Shown piece by piece: positions 27,004-36,387 of a stretch of DNA of 64,000 nucleotides. The translations under genes were made by a program, and so were the position numbers. The stretch is from assembly GCA_963807065.1 (NCBI GenBank), contig CAWDZQ010000004.1:1364001-1428000 (forward strand). Direction: 5' to 3'. Under the pieces are notes generated by a model. That model was not told where the DNA came from, made no database searches, and saw only the letters and a program-made list of their open reading frames with translations. Source of the stretch: CAWAND01 sp963807065. Lineage in GTDB: Bacteria > Chloroflexota > Anaerolineae > Anaerolineales > E44-bin32. The stretch's first letter is position 1. Every line of letters starts with the position of its first letter.

Positions 27004-28167
27004 TTAGAGGCTACCTGCTGCTCTTCGCGCCTTGTCAATGCGCGCCTGCAGGGGAGGATGCGAGTACAGGAGGAACACGACCCAGCCGGCCGGTTCGGCT
27101 TCGGCCAGATTTTGATTGGCCAAGCGGGTCATGGCGCTGGCGAAGGCCTCGGGTTTGGCGGTCATCTCGAGTGCGAAATCGTCGGCCAGCAATTCTCGCC
27201 AGCGGGAATACGCATTGGACAAGGGCAAAGTGATCAGTCCAAACGCCGCCAGAAGCAGACCGATCCAGGGCAAGGCCGCCGGATCGGCGGGACCTTCGAG
27301 GCCGAACCACGAACTGCCCAGGTTCAATCCAGCGAAGACCATCAGGAATCCCAGAGCGTTGAGCCCCGTGTCGACGGCCAATGAGAGGGGGATGTCGTGG
27401 TGCACGTGATGGGCCAATTCATGGGCAAGCACGGTTTCAATCTCGTCGCCGTTGAACGAATCCAGCAGCGTGTCGCCCAACAGGATCCGCCGGGTGCGGC
27501 CCAGTCCGGTTAGGGCGGCATTGGCGGCGCGTGTACGCCGGCTCATGTCGATACGATACACGCCTTCCACCCTGGCGCCGACCCGGCCAGCCAGTGTAAG
27601 GAGCCGATGGCTCAGGTCGGCCTCATCGGCCGAAAGGGGCGTCAGGTGATAGAAGAGAGGCAGGAGCACGAGGGGGGCCAGTGCCGCTAAGACTGCCGTA
27701 ACCAGGGTGTACAGAACCGTGGCCCATATCCACCAGGTCGACGGCGCAGATTGGATCAGGCCATACAGGCCAACCAGCATAGGTGCGCCCAAGGCGGCAG
27801 CGACCCCCAGGCCTTTGACCCCGTCAGCGATCCAGCCGCTCAGGTTCTGGGTCGACTGACCGAAGCGGTGGGGCAGCCTGAAGCCCGTGTGGAAACTCAT
27901 CGGAAGGGTGAGAACAAGCCAGGGTAGGCTGACAGCGCCCGCCTGCAGGAGCACGACAAGCCACCAGGTTTGAGTGCCGGGCCAGGTGCTGGCCAGCGTT
28001 GACTCAAGCGCCTGGCGCACATCGATGGTCCAGCCGGCGCCCAGCCAGACGGCGAGGTAGACCACGCCGATCATCATCTCGGCGATCATCCACCGCCTTC
28101 GGATGGCGGCATAAACCTTGGCCTGGGCCTGACGTTCAAGGTCGATGTGCTCTGATCCGCTCTCCAT
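27004..28167 (-). CDS. M48-family (Ste24-like) membrane metalloprotease
   Basis: 387 residues with about seven membrane helices and the zinc motif VLAHELAHHVHHDI; the third ligand region is RWRELLADDFALEM. An NAALTGLGRTRRILLGDTLL segment precedes the active site, as in CAAX-prenyl-protease/Ste24 homologues. The role is probably membrane protein quality control. ATG 28167 starts a normal-length protein; the longer upstream frame is not convincing. The 297 bases before it (26707-27003) hold nothing recognisable. Confidence 0.85.
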   Translation of the reverse strand: MESGSEHIDLERQAQAKVYAAIRRRWMIAEMMIGVVYLAVWLGAGWTIDVRQALESTLASTWPGTQTWWLVVLLQAGAVSLPWLVLTLPMSFHTGFRLPHRFGQSTQNLSGWIADGVKGLGVAAALGAPMLVGLYGLIQSAPSTWWIWATVLYTLVTAVLAALAPLVLLPLFYHLTPLSADEADLSHRLLTLAGRVGARVEGVYRIDMSRRTRAANAALTGLGRTRRILLGDTLLDSFNGDEIETVLAHELAHHVHHDIPLSLAVDTGLNALGFLMVFAGLNLGSSWFGLEGPADPAALPWIGLLLAAFGLITLPLSNAYSRWRELLADDFALEMTAKPEAFASAMTRLANQNLAEAEPAGWVVFLLYSHPPLQARIDKARRAAGSL

Positions 28168-28284
28168 ACGCGCATTGTAACCCCGGCGGGCGCCGTCCGA
28201 TCCACGGCGCCGACGGGCCGGAGATTGACCAGACCCCGGGGAAGGCTCTACACTGGCGCCATCGACCGGGAGACCTAACACTTT

Positions 28285-29379
28285 GTGAAAGAAAGCACAA
28301 ACCGTCGGCCCCAGGCATTGGTCAGCGGCTGGTGGCTGGCGTTCCGCCCGTGGCATGTCCGGGGATTGGCACAACGGGAACTGCTCTCTCGCTTGGCGGC
28401 GGAACTCGACCCGCAGCGAGTTGTCGTGGCTTGGCCACGAACATTGGCCGTGCCGGATGATGTCGGCCTGCAAACCAGCCCGGCATCTGGCGGCGGCGGA
28501 CCCTGGGGGAGGCTGATCTTTGAGCAGTTGGGTCTGCCGCGTGCCGCCAATCACCTGCAACCGGAGGTTGTCCTGGTTCCCTATGCCTCGGCGCCTCTGG
28601 CCTCGGCCTCGCCGGTGGCCGCGCTCATCGATTCAAACCGAGAACGGCGGACGGGGGGTTTGGACCGTCTGCGGGCCGCTGCGGCCAAAGCCGGCCTGGC
28701 GGGCGCGTGGAGGCAGCTTCATTGGGCCGACGAGCCCCTTCCCGCTTCAAAGGCCCTGTCCGTGGCTCGGCTTTCCCCTGCGGTCTCTCCCACTTTCCGC
28801 CCCACGCTGGCGGACGATGATGGGATACGCAGAAAGGAGTGCGGTCTGCCCGACTCCTATGTCCTGGCCCTCGGTGCATCAAGCCAGGACGTGCGGCAAC
28901 TTCTGGCGGGTTGGTCGTGGATGACGCCCAGCCTGGGTGAGGGGGTCCGGCTGGTCATCGGACCCCTGGGCCCCGACGCCGCGAGCGCTGGGGCCACGGC
29001 GAACGAACTCGGTCTGGGATCGTCGGTCATCGCCTATGATCGATTGCCGTGGGAGGGCCTTCCGGCCGTCATCAGAGGCGCGTCGTGTTTGCTGGTGGGA
29101 GATCATCCCGGCAGTTGGCAGATCCTGCGTTGGGCGATGGCGAGCGGACTGCCGGTGGCCGGCGTGTCGAGCGGCGCGGCGCGGGCCATCCTTGGGGATG
29201 CTGGATATCTCGTCCCCGCAGGCGATGCGCGCGCCTTGGGCGCAGCCGGTCTCTCTCTGGTTGTGGACCAAGATGACCTCGGCCGGCGCTTGAAGGAGAC
29301 CGGGCTAGCGCGGGCCGAGCTCTACCGGCGGGCCTGGGCCGACGGCACGCTTGCGGACGCATTGTTGAGGGGTGCGTGA
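28285..29379 (+). CDS. Glycosyltransferase (GT4-like)
   Basis: 364 residues. The end resembles the C-terminal GT-B domain of GT4 enzymes: YVLALGASSQDVRQLLAGW, IAYDRLPWEGLPAVIRGASC, ILRWAMASGLPVAGVSSGAA and DAGYLVPAGDARALGAAG. The acceptor-binding N-terminal half is less conserved. GTG 28285 is used. It is followed after 19 bases by a DAO oxidase. Substrate unknown. Confidence 0.65.
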   Translation: MKESTNRRPQALVSGWWLAFRPWHVRGLAQRELLSRLAAELDPQRVVVAWPRTLAVPDDVGLQTSPASGGGGPWGRLIFEQLGLPRAANHLQPEVVLVPYASAPLASASPVAALIDSNRERRTGGLDRLRAAAAKAGLAGAWRQLHWADEPLPASKALSVARLSPAVSPTFRPTLADDDGIRRKECGLPDSYVLALGASSQDVRQLLAGWSWMTPSLGEGVRLVIGPLGPDAASAGATANELGLGSSVIAYDRLPWEGLPAVIRGASCLLVGDHPGSWQILRWAMASGLPVAGVSSGAARAILGDAGYLVPAGDARALGAAGLSLVVDQDDLGRRLKETGLARAELYRRAWADGTLADALLRGA

Positions 29380-29398
29380 GGGAGTTTGGGAGGCAGTC

Positions 29399-30580
29399 AT
29401 GACCACCTTGAACACGTCGAGGGTGCTTGTGGTCGGAGGCGGGATCTTTGGCACCACGGGGGCTTTGGCGCTGGCCCGGCGCGGGCATGCCGTTGAGCTC
29501 TTGGATCCGGGCCCGCTGCCCCATCCGGAGGCAGCATCGACCGATATCAGCAAGGTGATCCGCATGGATTACGGCGCTGATGACTTCTACATGGTGTTGA
29601 TGGAAAGGGCGCTGGAGGGCTGGCGCGCGTGGAACGCCGAGTGGCAGCGGCCCCTATTTCATGAAACCGGCTTTCTGCTGCTCACCCGCCACGAAATGCA
29701 ACCCGGAGGATATGAATTCGAGAGTTTTCAGCTCCTTCAGGCGCGAGGCCACCGGCCGCAGCGTCTCACCGGCCAAAGCCTGGCTGACCGTTTTCCCGCA
29801 TGGGCAGAGGGCGGCTTCAACGATGGGTACTTCAACCCGGAAGCCGGCTGGGCCGAAAGCGGGGAGGTCGTGCACGTGCTCCAGAGGTCGGCTCTGAAGG
29901 AGGGAGTCGTCCTCCGGGAAGGCGCCGGCGTGGCGGGCCTGGTTTCTGTGAGCGGCAGGGTGACCGGCGTGACCACGGCCGACGGGCAGAGGCTGGAGGC
30001 GGACGCGGTGGTCGTCGCCGCCGGCGCCTGGACAGCCAAGCTGCTTCCCTGGTTGGCCGACCGCATTCGGCCGGTCGGACAGCCGGTGTTCCACTTTGGG
30101 GCGGACCCTGTCGACGCCTTCCGGCCCCCCCTCTTCGTGCCCTGGGCGGCGGACATCTCCGAGACGGGGTGGTATGGCTTTGCCTCCCTGCCGGATGGGA
30201 CGCTGAAAATCGCCAATCATGGACCGGGCCGCGAGGTGGATCCAGACGAGCCGCGCCAGGTTGATCCAGGCGCCGAGGCCATGTTCCGCAGTTTTCTGAA
30301 GGGTTCGCTGCCGGCGCTGGCAGAGGCCCCCGTCCGTGCCACACGGCTTTGCCTATACTCGGACACGTGGGATGGTGATTTTTACATCGATGGCGACCCC
30401 GACCGGCCCGGCCTGGTCGTCGCTTCCGGGGGAAGCGGGCACGGTTTCAAGTTCGCGCCCGTGCTGGGGGACTTGATCGCCGACGCCGTCGAGGGTAGCC
30501 AAAATCCGGCGGAGGGTAGGTTCGGCTGGCGCCTGAAGGGTGATGCGCGCCACGAGGAAGCCCGCCATGTGGCTGAATGA
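29399..30580 (+). CDS. FAD-dependent oxidoreductase (DAO/sarcosine oxidase-like)
   Basis: 393 residues. FAD-binding VVGGGIFGTTGALALARRGH opens the protein; later blocks VVVAAGAWTAKLLPWLADRI and VASGGSGHGFKFAPVLGDLI match monomeric sarcosine oxidase and related DAO enzymes, which oxidise N-methyl or D-amino acids. ATG 29399 has GGGAGG six bases upstream. The covalent-flavin cysteine cannot be placed with certainty. Confidence 0.82.
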   Translation: MTTLNTSRVLVVGGGIFGTTGALALARRGHAVELLDPGPLPHPEAASTDISKVIRMDYGADDFYMVLMERALEGWRAWNAEWQRPLFHETGFLLLTRHEMQPGGYEFESFQLLQARGHRPQRLTGQSLADRFPAWAEGGFNDGYFNPEAGWAESGEVVHVLQRSALKEGVVLREGAGVAGLVSVSGRVTGVTTADGQRLEADAVVVAAGAWTAKLLPWLADRIRPVGQPVFHFGADPVDAFRPPLFVPWAADISETGWYGFASLPDGTLKIANHGPGREVDPDEPRQVDPGAEAMFRSFLKGSLPALAEAPVRATRLCLYSDTWDGDFYIDGDPDRPGLVVASGGSGHGFKFAPVLGDLIADAVEGSQNPAEGRFGWRLKGDARHEEARHVAE

Positions 30581-30587
30581 GTCGGGT

Positions 30588-31415
30588 CTAGGTCCCCAAG
30601 CGCGGAAAGGGACGAAGCAAGGCCAAATCGAATTGATCCATCGTTTGGGGAGAGAGTTGGGCCAATGCAGTCCGCAGTTCTTCGACCTGCTGGCGAAGGG
30701 CCACCACGTCGATCCCGCGACACTCATCCGGCAGGGGGTCCAGCCACTGGCGCACCCGCAGCATCATTTTGGACGCCCCACGGTGGTTGTGCCGCGTGAT
30801 GTGGTAACAAGCCACCGAAACCTGGAGCAGGGCGCGGTACAGAAACCCCTCGGCTTCGGGCGCCTCCTTCCAGGCCCGCTCCAAGGCCTCGTGGGCCTCG
30901 AAGTACTCTCCGACCCGGTGGTGCCCAATCCCGAGTTTGGCGGCCGCAGAAAGCTCCCCGGCGCAGGCTGAGGCCAGCTCCTCGACCCGGCTGGCGCGGG
31001 CCCAGGTTCGGATAAGCTTGGGGAGTCCGGATTGGAACTGTCCGCGGGTGACGACCTCGTCCGCACCGGAAGAATGAGCCAAGGCAAGTCCGGCTTCGTC
31101 GACGTGGGGGCCGAAGGCCAGGATAGGGATGCGGCGAGTGGCGGCGGACGTCTTGAGCACCTGGATCCAGCGTGCCCAGGGAATGTCGCTGGCCGTGGTG
31201 TCCACAAGGATCAGGGCGGGACGCTGCTCCGTGATGTTGGCGACCATGCTGGCGTCGGGTCCTTGCAGGGGCTCGGTCAGTGGGATCAGACGCTCAGGCG
31301 AGTCACCCATGGCATCGAGCTGGGCAGCGGACTCGATCAGGAGAATCTTGTAGCCCAGCGCTCGAGCAACGTCCTGAAGGCGCGGCGCCAGGAAGAGATC
31401 CTGAGACCAGGCCAT
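30588..31415 (-). CDS. Receiver-like domain fused to DUF309
   Basis: About 275 residues. The first half looks like a degenerate response-regulator receiver (ALILVDTTASDIPWARWI, IPILAFGPHVDEAGLALAHS, GADEVVTRGQF). The second half is DUF309 (GEYFEAHEALERAWKEAPEA, LYRALLQVSVACYHITRHN), a small helical family. No output domain that binds DNA is seen. ATG 31415 has GGGAGAG upstream; ATGs further up (MMDDEL) are alternatives. Function unknown. Confidence 0.7.
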   Translation of the reverse strand: MAWSQDLFLAPRLQDVARALGYKILLIESAAQLDAMGDSPERLIPLTEPLQGPDASMVANITEQRPALILVDTTASDIPWARWIQVLKTSAATRRIPILAFGPHVDEAGLALAHSSGADEVVTRGQFQSGLPKLIRTWARASRVEELASACAGELSAAAKLGIGHHRVGEYFEAHEALERAWKEAPEAEGFLYRALLQVSVACYHITRHNHRGASKMMLRVRQWLDPLPDECRGIDVVALRQQVEELRTALAQLSPQTMDQFDLALLRPFPRLGT

Positions 31416-31631
31416 GATCGTCTCTCCCGGGAGCTCGTCGTCCATCATCTCTCCAATCCATCGCCCCTCGCGGGTTGGGGGTCTCGCCCTGGCGCACATT
31501 GTACCTTTCTGCCTCCAGTACCGAGTTGGGCGGATAAATCGGAGGTTCCAGATGGGGTTGGCGCCAGATCCCGGATGGCCGGGTGCGTTTAGAATAGTCG
31601 AACCCCTGTGGTTAGTGATGGGAAGGCCCAT

Positions 31632-32918
31632 GTGCTAAACGGAAGCAGGATTGACAAGGCGACAGGTCAGCCAAGCGCCCCCGCCCCTCGCTCCTGGCTC
31701 TGGCTGCTGACGCTCTTCACCCTGGCCAGCTTCGTGGAGGGCGCCTTCTACAGCCAGATCAATGCCTTCACGCCCCTCTACCTCCCCAAGCTGGGGATCC
31801 CCCAAGACCAAGTCGCAACCTGGACTGGAGCCGTTGTCGCCATCACCAGCGCCATTGGGCTCCCTCTGCTCCCCTTCTGGGGTGCGCTGGCAGACCGTTA
31901 CGCCCGGCAGCCGATCATCGTCCGGTCCTTCGTGGCCCACTTCTTGGCTGGTTTGGGGATGGTCCTATCCGGCAGCATATGGGTCTTTCTCCTGGCGCGG
32001 TCGATTACCAGCTTCGCCCTCGGCAACAGCGGCTTAATGATGACCACCCTTTCCGAACGGGCTCCCAGGCTGCGGCAGGGATTGGCTTTCTCCATCATGA
32101 ACAGCGGTGCCCCGGTGGGGGTGTTTATCGGACCCTTGATAGGCGGCGCGCTATTTGACGCCTATGGCTTTCGCGTGCTCATCGCCATCAACGTGGCCGT
32201 GATGGGTTTGGTGATTTTGGGGATGACCTTCGGTTACCGGGACCAGTTTGTGGGAACGGATCGTGGTCCGCTGTTGGGCATGGCGGCTGAGTCGGTCCGC
32301 ATTGTGCTCCGCACGCCGCGTCTCCGGGCCCTTTTCCCATCGCTTTTCGCCCTGTTCGCAGCCTGGCTGCTGGCGTTGACCTACATCCCCTTGGTGACGA
32401 CCTCGATCTACACCGGATCGGAAACCGGGAAAATCGTGGGCCTGGTGATTGGGGCGGGGGGTCTGACGGCCCTCATCGTCAGCCCGCTGCTGGGCGCGCT
32501 GGCCGACCGATGGGGGCACTGGCGGGTGCTCATCACCGCAGGCCTGGTCGGGGTGATACTCTGGCCGCTGCCGGCGCTGGCGCATGATCTTTGGAGCCTG
32601 GCGATCACCTGGGCGCTGATCAGCGCCGTCTCATCGAGTGTGTTCGCTATCTCATTCAGCGTGCTCGCCAGCTCAACCACAGACGAGGCGCGGGGCCGGG
32701 TGATGTCCTTCGCCTACCTACCCGTCAACCTGGGACTGCTCGTCGGCCCGGCCATTGGGGCAGTCCTCACTCGAGTCAGTCTGCTGGCGGTCTTCCCGGC
32801 GGCGGCCGTGTTAACCGCGCTGGGCGTAGGGGGACTGTGGTTGGCCCGCAACCGGTCGATTGAACAGCCCGGGAACTTGTCGGCGGCCAATGGAGAAGCT
32901 GGTCAAAGGAAGAGCTGA
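31632..32918 (+). CDS. MFS transporter
   Basis: About 428 residues and 12 hydrophobic segments. The MFS signature between helices 2 and 3 is GALADRYARQPIIVRSF; LLGALADRWGHWRVLI marks the second half. It resembles multidrug-type exporters (MdtG-like), substrate unknown. GTG 31632 has GGGAAGG upstream; GTG 31608 is in frame too. Its 3' end overlaps the opposite-strand VWA gene by 16 bases. Confidence 0.82.
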   Translation: MLNGSRIDKATGQPSAPAPRSWLWLLTLFTLASFVEGAFYSQINAFTPLYLPKLGIPQDQVATWTGAVVAITSAIGLPLLPFWGALADRYARQPIIVRSFVAHFLAGLGMVLSGSIWVFLLARSITSFALGNSGLMMTTLSERAPRLRQGLAFSIMNSGAPVGVFIGPLIGGALFDAYGFRVLIAINVAVMGLVILGMTFGYRDQFVGTDRGPLLGMAAESVRIVLRTPRLRALFPSLFALFAAWLLALTYIPLVTTSIYTGSETGKIVGLVIGAGGLTALIVSPLLGALADRWGHWRVLITAGLVGVILWPLPALAHDLWSLAITWALISAVSSSVFAISFSVLASSTTDEARGRVMSFAYLPVNLGLLVGPAIGAVLTRVSLLAVFPAAAVLTALGVGGLWLARNRSIEQPGNLSAANGEAGQRKS

Positions 32919-34276
32919 TCGACCGCCCGGGTCAATTGGCGAAGGTTAGCCACCTGGAACACGGCATGGACTCTGGGTGCGTAGGCCGGCATATCGCTGT
33001 CGCCGGTGCCCCAATAGGCCGGTGGCTCTGGATTGAACCAGACAAGCCTGTGAGCCTTTCGCGCCAACTGCCCGACGAGGTCGGCGCGGGGCGGATTGTA
33101 GTTGTTGCGGCCATCGCCGCAGATGATGACCGTCGTGCGGTGGTCCACCCCGCCCAGCTGATCCCTGAAGAATCCCTCCAGGCTGCGTCCAAGATTCGTA
33201 TTGTAGTGACCCGGAGGTAAGCGAAGAAGGACTTCGGGGACGGCCAGTTCCGGCCGTTGGCCGTCGAACGCCTGGCTGATGTCCTCCATATGGTCGATGA
33301 ACGCGAAACTGCGTGTCCTCCCCACCTGGGCTTGAACCTGATACATCAGAAGCAGCAGGAAGGACACCACCGGCCGCATGGATGTCGACACATCGCAGAT
33401 TAGCGTGAAGTGCGCCTTCTTGCGGCGGACGCGGTGGACCAGAACGAAGGGTACATTTCCGTGGCGCAGATTGGCCCGCAGGGTGCTTTTGGGATCGAGA
33501 CGCCGTCCCTTGCCGCGCTTCTGACGCAGCGCCGCCCGAGTTCGAAGCCTGGCTGCCAGCCGGCTGACCTCATGCTTCAGTCGGTCGATTTCATCGGGGG
33601 ACAGATTTTGAAAGGGGATGTCCATCAGAGGTCGATCGTCGAGCTGTTGGGGCACGGTTTCGCGCATGCGTTCTGCCAAGCTGATACCTGCCTGGCGTTG
33701 GACCTGCTCCTGCAGATTGGCGAGGCCCGCCTCCAAGAACGCCTGGACGTCGGCCCTATCCTGCGGGTTGGTGCCGACCATGGCCATTTGGTTGAGGAGC
33801 ATTTGGATATCGGCCATGAGCTGTGCCAGGCCCAGCTGCTGGGCCATGCGTCGAGCCAGCCAGCCCTGATCGGCCATGCTTCGAGCTCGGCTCAGTCCGG
33901 CCCGCTCGGCAGCTTGATCTAATTCTTGCTGGCTGAACCCCTGGCCGTCCAGCATCCGTTCAAGCATCTCCCGCAGCTCGTCGGCCAGCGTGGCCAGGGC
34001 GCTTCGAAGTAGATCGATCTGTTCGGGCGTGAGCTGGTCCTCCGCGCTTGGCATCGCCCTAGGTCCCGACCCGAAGTACACCGGGAACAGCGTGTCGAAG
34101 GCGGGGCGATCGGCCCTGTCCTTGACAAGGGTGGTCTGCAGCGCCGCCCGAAAGCGGCGCCGGTCCATCACCCCCACCGCCTGGGTGGCTGCGAATGCGT
34201 CCTGGCTCTCCGCCAGGGAGATGCGCACCCCGGCGGCCCGCAGAGCCGCCACGAATTTGACCATACGGTCATCCAT
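32903..34276 (-). CDS. VWA domain protein (CoxE-like)
   Basis: 457 residues. The N-terminal part is helical; the C-terminal von Willebrand A domain carries the MIDAS motif DVSTSM (from HFTLICDVSTSMRPVVSFL) and HRTTVIICGDGRNNYNPPRA. This is the CoxE-like partner of MoxR ATPases, involved in metal insertion or complex maturation in known cases. The start overlaps the MoxR stop by eight bases. Confidence 0.85.
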   Translation of the reverse strand: MDDRMVKFVAALRAAGVRISLAESQDAFAATQAVGVMDRRRFRAALQTTLVKDRADRPAFDTLFPVYFGSGPRAMPSAEDQLTPEQIDLLRSALATLADELREMLERMLDGQGFSQQELDQAAERAGLSRARSMADQGWLARRMAQQLGLAQLMADIQMLLNQMAMVGTNPQDRADVQAFLEAGLANLQEQVQRQAGISLAERMRETVPQQLDDRPLMDIPFQNLSPDEIDRLKHEVSRLAARLRTRAALRQKRGKGRRLDPKSTLRANLRHGNVPFVLVHRVRRKKAHFTLICDVSTSMRPVVSFLLLLMYQVQAQVGRTRSFAFIDHMEDISQAFDGQRPELAVPEVLLRLPPGHYNTNLGRSLEGFFRDQLGGVDHRTTVIICGDGRNNYNPPRADLVGQLARKAHRLVWFNPEPPAYWGTGDSDMPAYAPRVHAVFQVANLRQLTRAVDQLFL

Positions 34277-35258
34277 CGGAGTTGGTCTCCCGACCTGGAT
34301 CATCGGGCGGCAGGACCCGCGCCCGACGCTCGGCTTCGGTCTGGCGGCGGCGGTCGGCGTCGCGTTGGAGGGCCCGGCGGGCCAGTTGGACGTCCCGGTC
34401 GTACTTCAGGAGGACGGTCAACGTGTGCTGCAAGGTCTCCCGATCAATGGACTTGGCGTTCAAGTGAACCAGGGCGCGGGCCCAGTCCAGCGTTTCGCTG
34501 ATGCCCGGGCTCTTGCGCAAATCAAGCTGGCGCAGACGATGTACGAGCTCGACGGCCTGTCGAGCCGTGGCCAGGTCTAGATCCGGCACCCGCAGTCGCA
34601 CGACGGCCAACTCGGTCTCCAGGTCTGGATAGTCGATGAACAGGTACAGGCAGCGGCGCTTCAGGGCTTCCGAGAGCTCGCGGGTGTTGTTGCTGGTGAG
34701 CACCACCAGGGGATGGTGTTTGGCCGTCAATGTGCCAATCTCTGGCACAGTGACCTGGAAGTCGCTCAGCACTTCCAGCAGGAAGGCTTCGAATTCGGCA
34801 TCGGCCCGATCGATTTCGTCGATCAGGAGCAAGGCGGGCTCTTCCGACAGGATCGCCTTGAGCAATGGCCGGGCGAGCAGGAAGCGCATGGAGAAGAAGG
34901 CGTCCTCTTCGCTTGCGATTCGATCGGCCGCCTCGGCCAGGGAATGCGTGTCGGCCAAAAGAGAGTTGAGCTTGTCGCGCAGAAGCTGGGAGTAGAGCAT
35001 CTGCTTGGCGTACTCCCATTCGTACAACGCCTTGGTCTCGTCCAGTCCTTCGTAGCACTGCAGCCGGATCAGCTCCCGCCCGGTGGCGCCTGCCCAGGCC
35101 TTGGCCAACTCAGTCTTCCCCACCCCCGCCGGTCCCTCAGCAAGAACAGGTTTGCCCAACCCATGGGCGAGATACAGCACGGTAGTGATGTCGTCACTGG
35201 CGATGTACTGCTGCTCGCCAAGGCTTCGACCGAGATCTTCTGGAGAGGGGAAGCTCAT
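34269..35258 (-). CDS. MoxR-family AAA+ ATPase
   Basis: 329 residues: Walker A EGPAGVGKTELAKAWAGAT, Walker B LLLIDEIDRADAEFEAFLLE, sensor region PLVVLTSNNTRELSEALKRR. MoxR ATPases act with VWA proteins as chaperones. ATG 35258 fits the GAGG box better than ATG 35264. No obvious target enzyme (such as a CO dehydrogenase) is encoded nearby. Confidence 0.88.
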   Translation of the reverse strand: MSFPSPEDLGRSLGEQQYIASDDITTVLYLAHGLGKPVLAEGPAGVGKTELAKAWAGATGRELIRLQCYEGLDETKALYEWEYAKQMLYSQLLRDKLNSLLADTHSLAEAADRIASEEDAFFSMRFLLARPLLKAILSEEPALLLIDEIDRADAEFEAFLLEVLSDFQVTVPEIGTLTAKHHPLVVLTSNNTRELSEALKRRCLYLFIDYPDLETELAVVRLRVPDLDLATARQAVELVHRLRQLDLRKSPGISETLDWARALVHLNAKSIDRETLQHTLTVLLKYDRDVQLARRALQRDADRRRQTEAERRARVLPPDDPGRETNSDG

Positions 35259-35355
35259 GCGCATACCTCGAAAGCCTGGCCCGGCGTGGCCGGAAGGATC
35301 GGACTGGCCGTGAGGGGTGAGAGAGCGGGGGCCAGGCAGGAAAGTCGGGGCGTCG

Positions 35356-35730
35356 TCATCCGCGCCAGGCGGTCAGGGCGAGCAAAGCCCATCCCGCCAG
35401 AAAGGCCAGCCCGCCGAAGGGCGTGACGGCTCCCCACCAGCGGACCCCCGTCAGGCTGAGGACGAACAGGCTCCCGCTGAACAACAGTATGCCTGCCAGG
35501 AACAGATAGCCGGCCCAGGCTACGCCTTGCCCTTGATAGCGCGTGCTTACCCAGGCAATCAGTATCAGCCCCAGCGCGTGATAGAAAAGGTACTGGACGG
35601 CGGTGTGGTAGATGCCTTCCAAATCCGGATGCGCTTCGAAACGCGCGCCCAGCGCATGGGCGCCGAAGGCGCCGGACCCGACGGCCAAGAAGGCGCCGGC
35701 GGCGCCCAAACCCAAGAACAGCCTTTCCAT
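35356..35730 (-). CDS. DUF423 membrane protein
   Basis: 124 residues and four membrane helices. FLAVGSGAFGAHALGARFE, YHTAVQYLFYHALGLILIAW and WWGAVTPFGGLAFLAGWALL are the DUF423 (YwdK) hallmarks. Function unknown. ATG 35730 has GAGGTGG just upstream. Confidence 0.85.
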   Translation of the reverse strand: MERLFLGLGAAGAFLAVGSGAFGAHALGARFEAHPDLEGIYHTAVQYLFYHALGLILIAWVSTRYQGQGVAWAGYLFLAGILLFSGSLFVLSLTGVRWWGAVTPFGGLAFLAGWALLALTAWRG

Positions 35731-35815
35731 AGACCACCTCGTTTGGTGCTCCACCTTCGATTCCAAGATTTTAGCATAGGGCTGAAGGGTGACGGTGTTT
35801 CTCCGAACCGGTCAC

Positions 35816-36370
35816 CTACAGGCGCGGAAGTTCAATCGTGTTCTGCTTTTGGTATTTGCCCTTCTTGTCGGCATAGGAGATCGTGCAGGCCTCATCGGCC
35901 TCGAAGAACAAGACTTGGGCGATACCTTCGTTAGCGTATATGCGCGCCGGGAGCGGCGTGGTATTGGAGATTTCGAGGGTGACATACCCCTCCCACTCAG
36001 GTTCGAAGGGTGTCACATTGACGATGATTCCGCAGCGGGCGTAGGTCGATTTCCCCAGACAGATGGTCAGCACAGTGCGCGGGATGCGGAAGTACTCCAC
36101 CGTCCGTGCGAGCGCGAATGAATTGGGCGGGATGGTGCAAACGTCACCCTTGTAGTCGACCATCGAGGCGGGATCAAAACCCTTGGGATCAACAACCGCG
36201 GAGAAGAGGTTGGTGAAGATCTTGAACTCGTCGGCCACACGGATGTCGTACCCATAAGAAGACACCCCATACGAGATGACTCCCTCCCGAACCTGGTTCT
36301 CAACAAAGGGGTCGATCATGCGCTGCTCGCGCGCCATCTTGACGATCCAGTGGTCTGGTTTCAAACCCAT
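35816..36370 (-). CDS. dcd: dCTP deaminase
   Basis: 184 residues. Deaminates dCTP to dUTP in thymidylate synthesis. Seen: SYGVSSYGYDIRVADEFKIF, the nucleotide-binding KSTYARCGIIVNVTPFEPEW, and ISNTTPLPARIYANEGIAQV. Some homologues are bifunctional (to dUMP); this is not resolved here. ATG 36370 gives the normal N-terminus. Confidence 0.95.
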   Translation of the reverse strand: MGLKPDHWIVKMAREQRMIDPFVENQVREGVISYGVSSYGYDIRVADEFKIFTNLFSAVVDPKGFDPASMVDYKGDVCTIPPNSFALARTVEYFRIPRTVLTICLGKSTYARCGIIVNVTPFEPEWEGYVTLEISNTTPLPARIYANEGIAQVLFFEADEACTISYADKKGKYQKQNTIELPRL

Positions 36371-36387
36371 GCTGTGTCTCCTCTTCC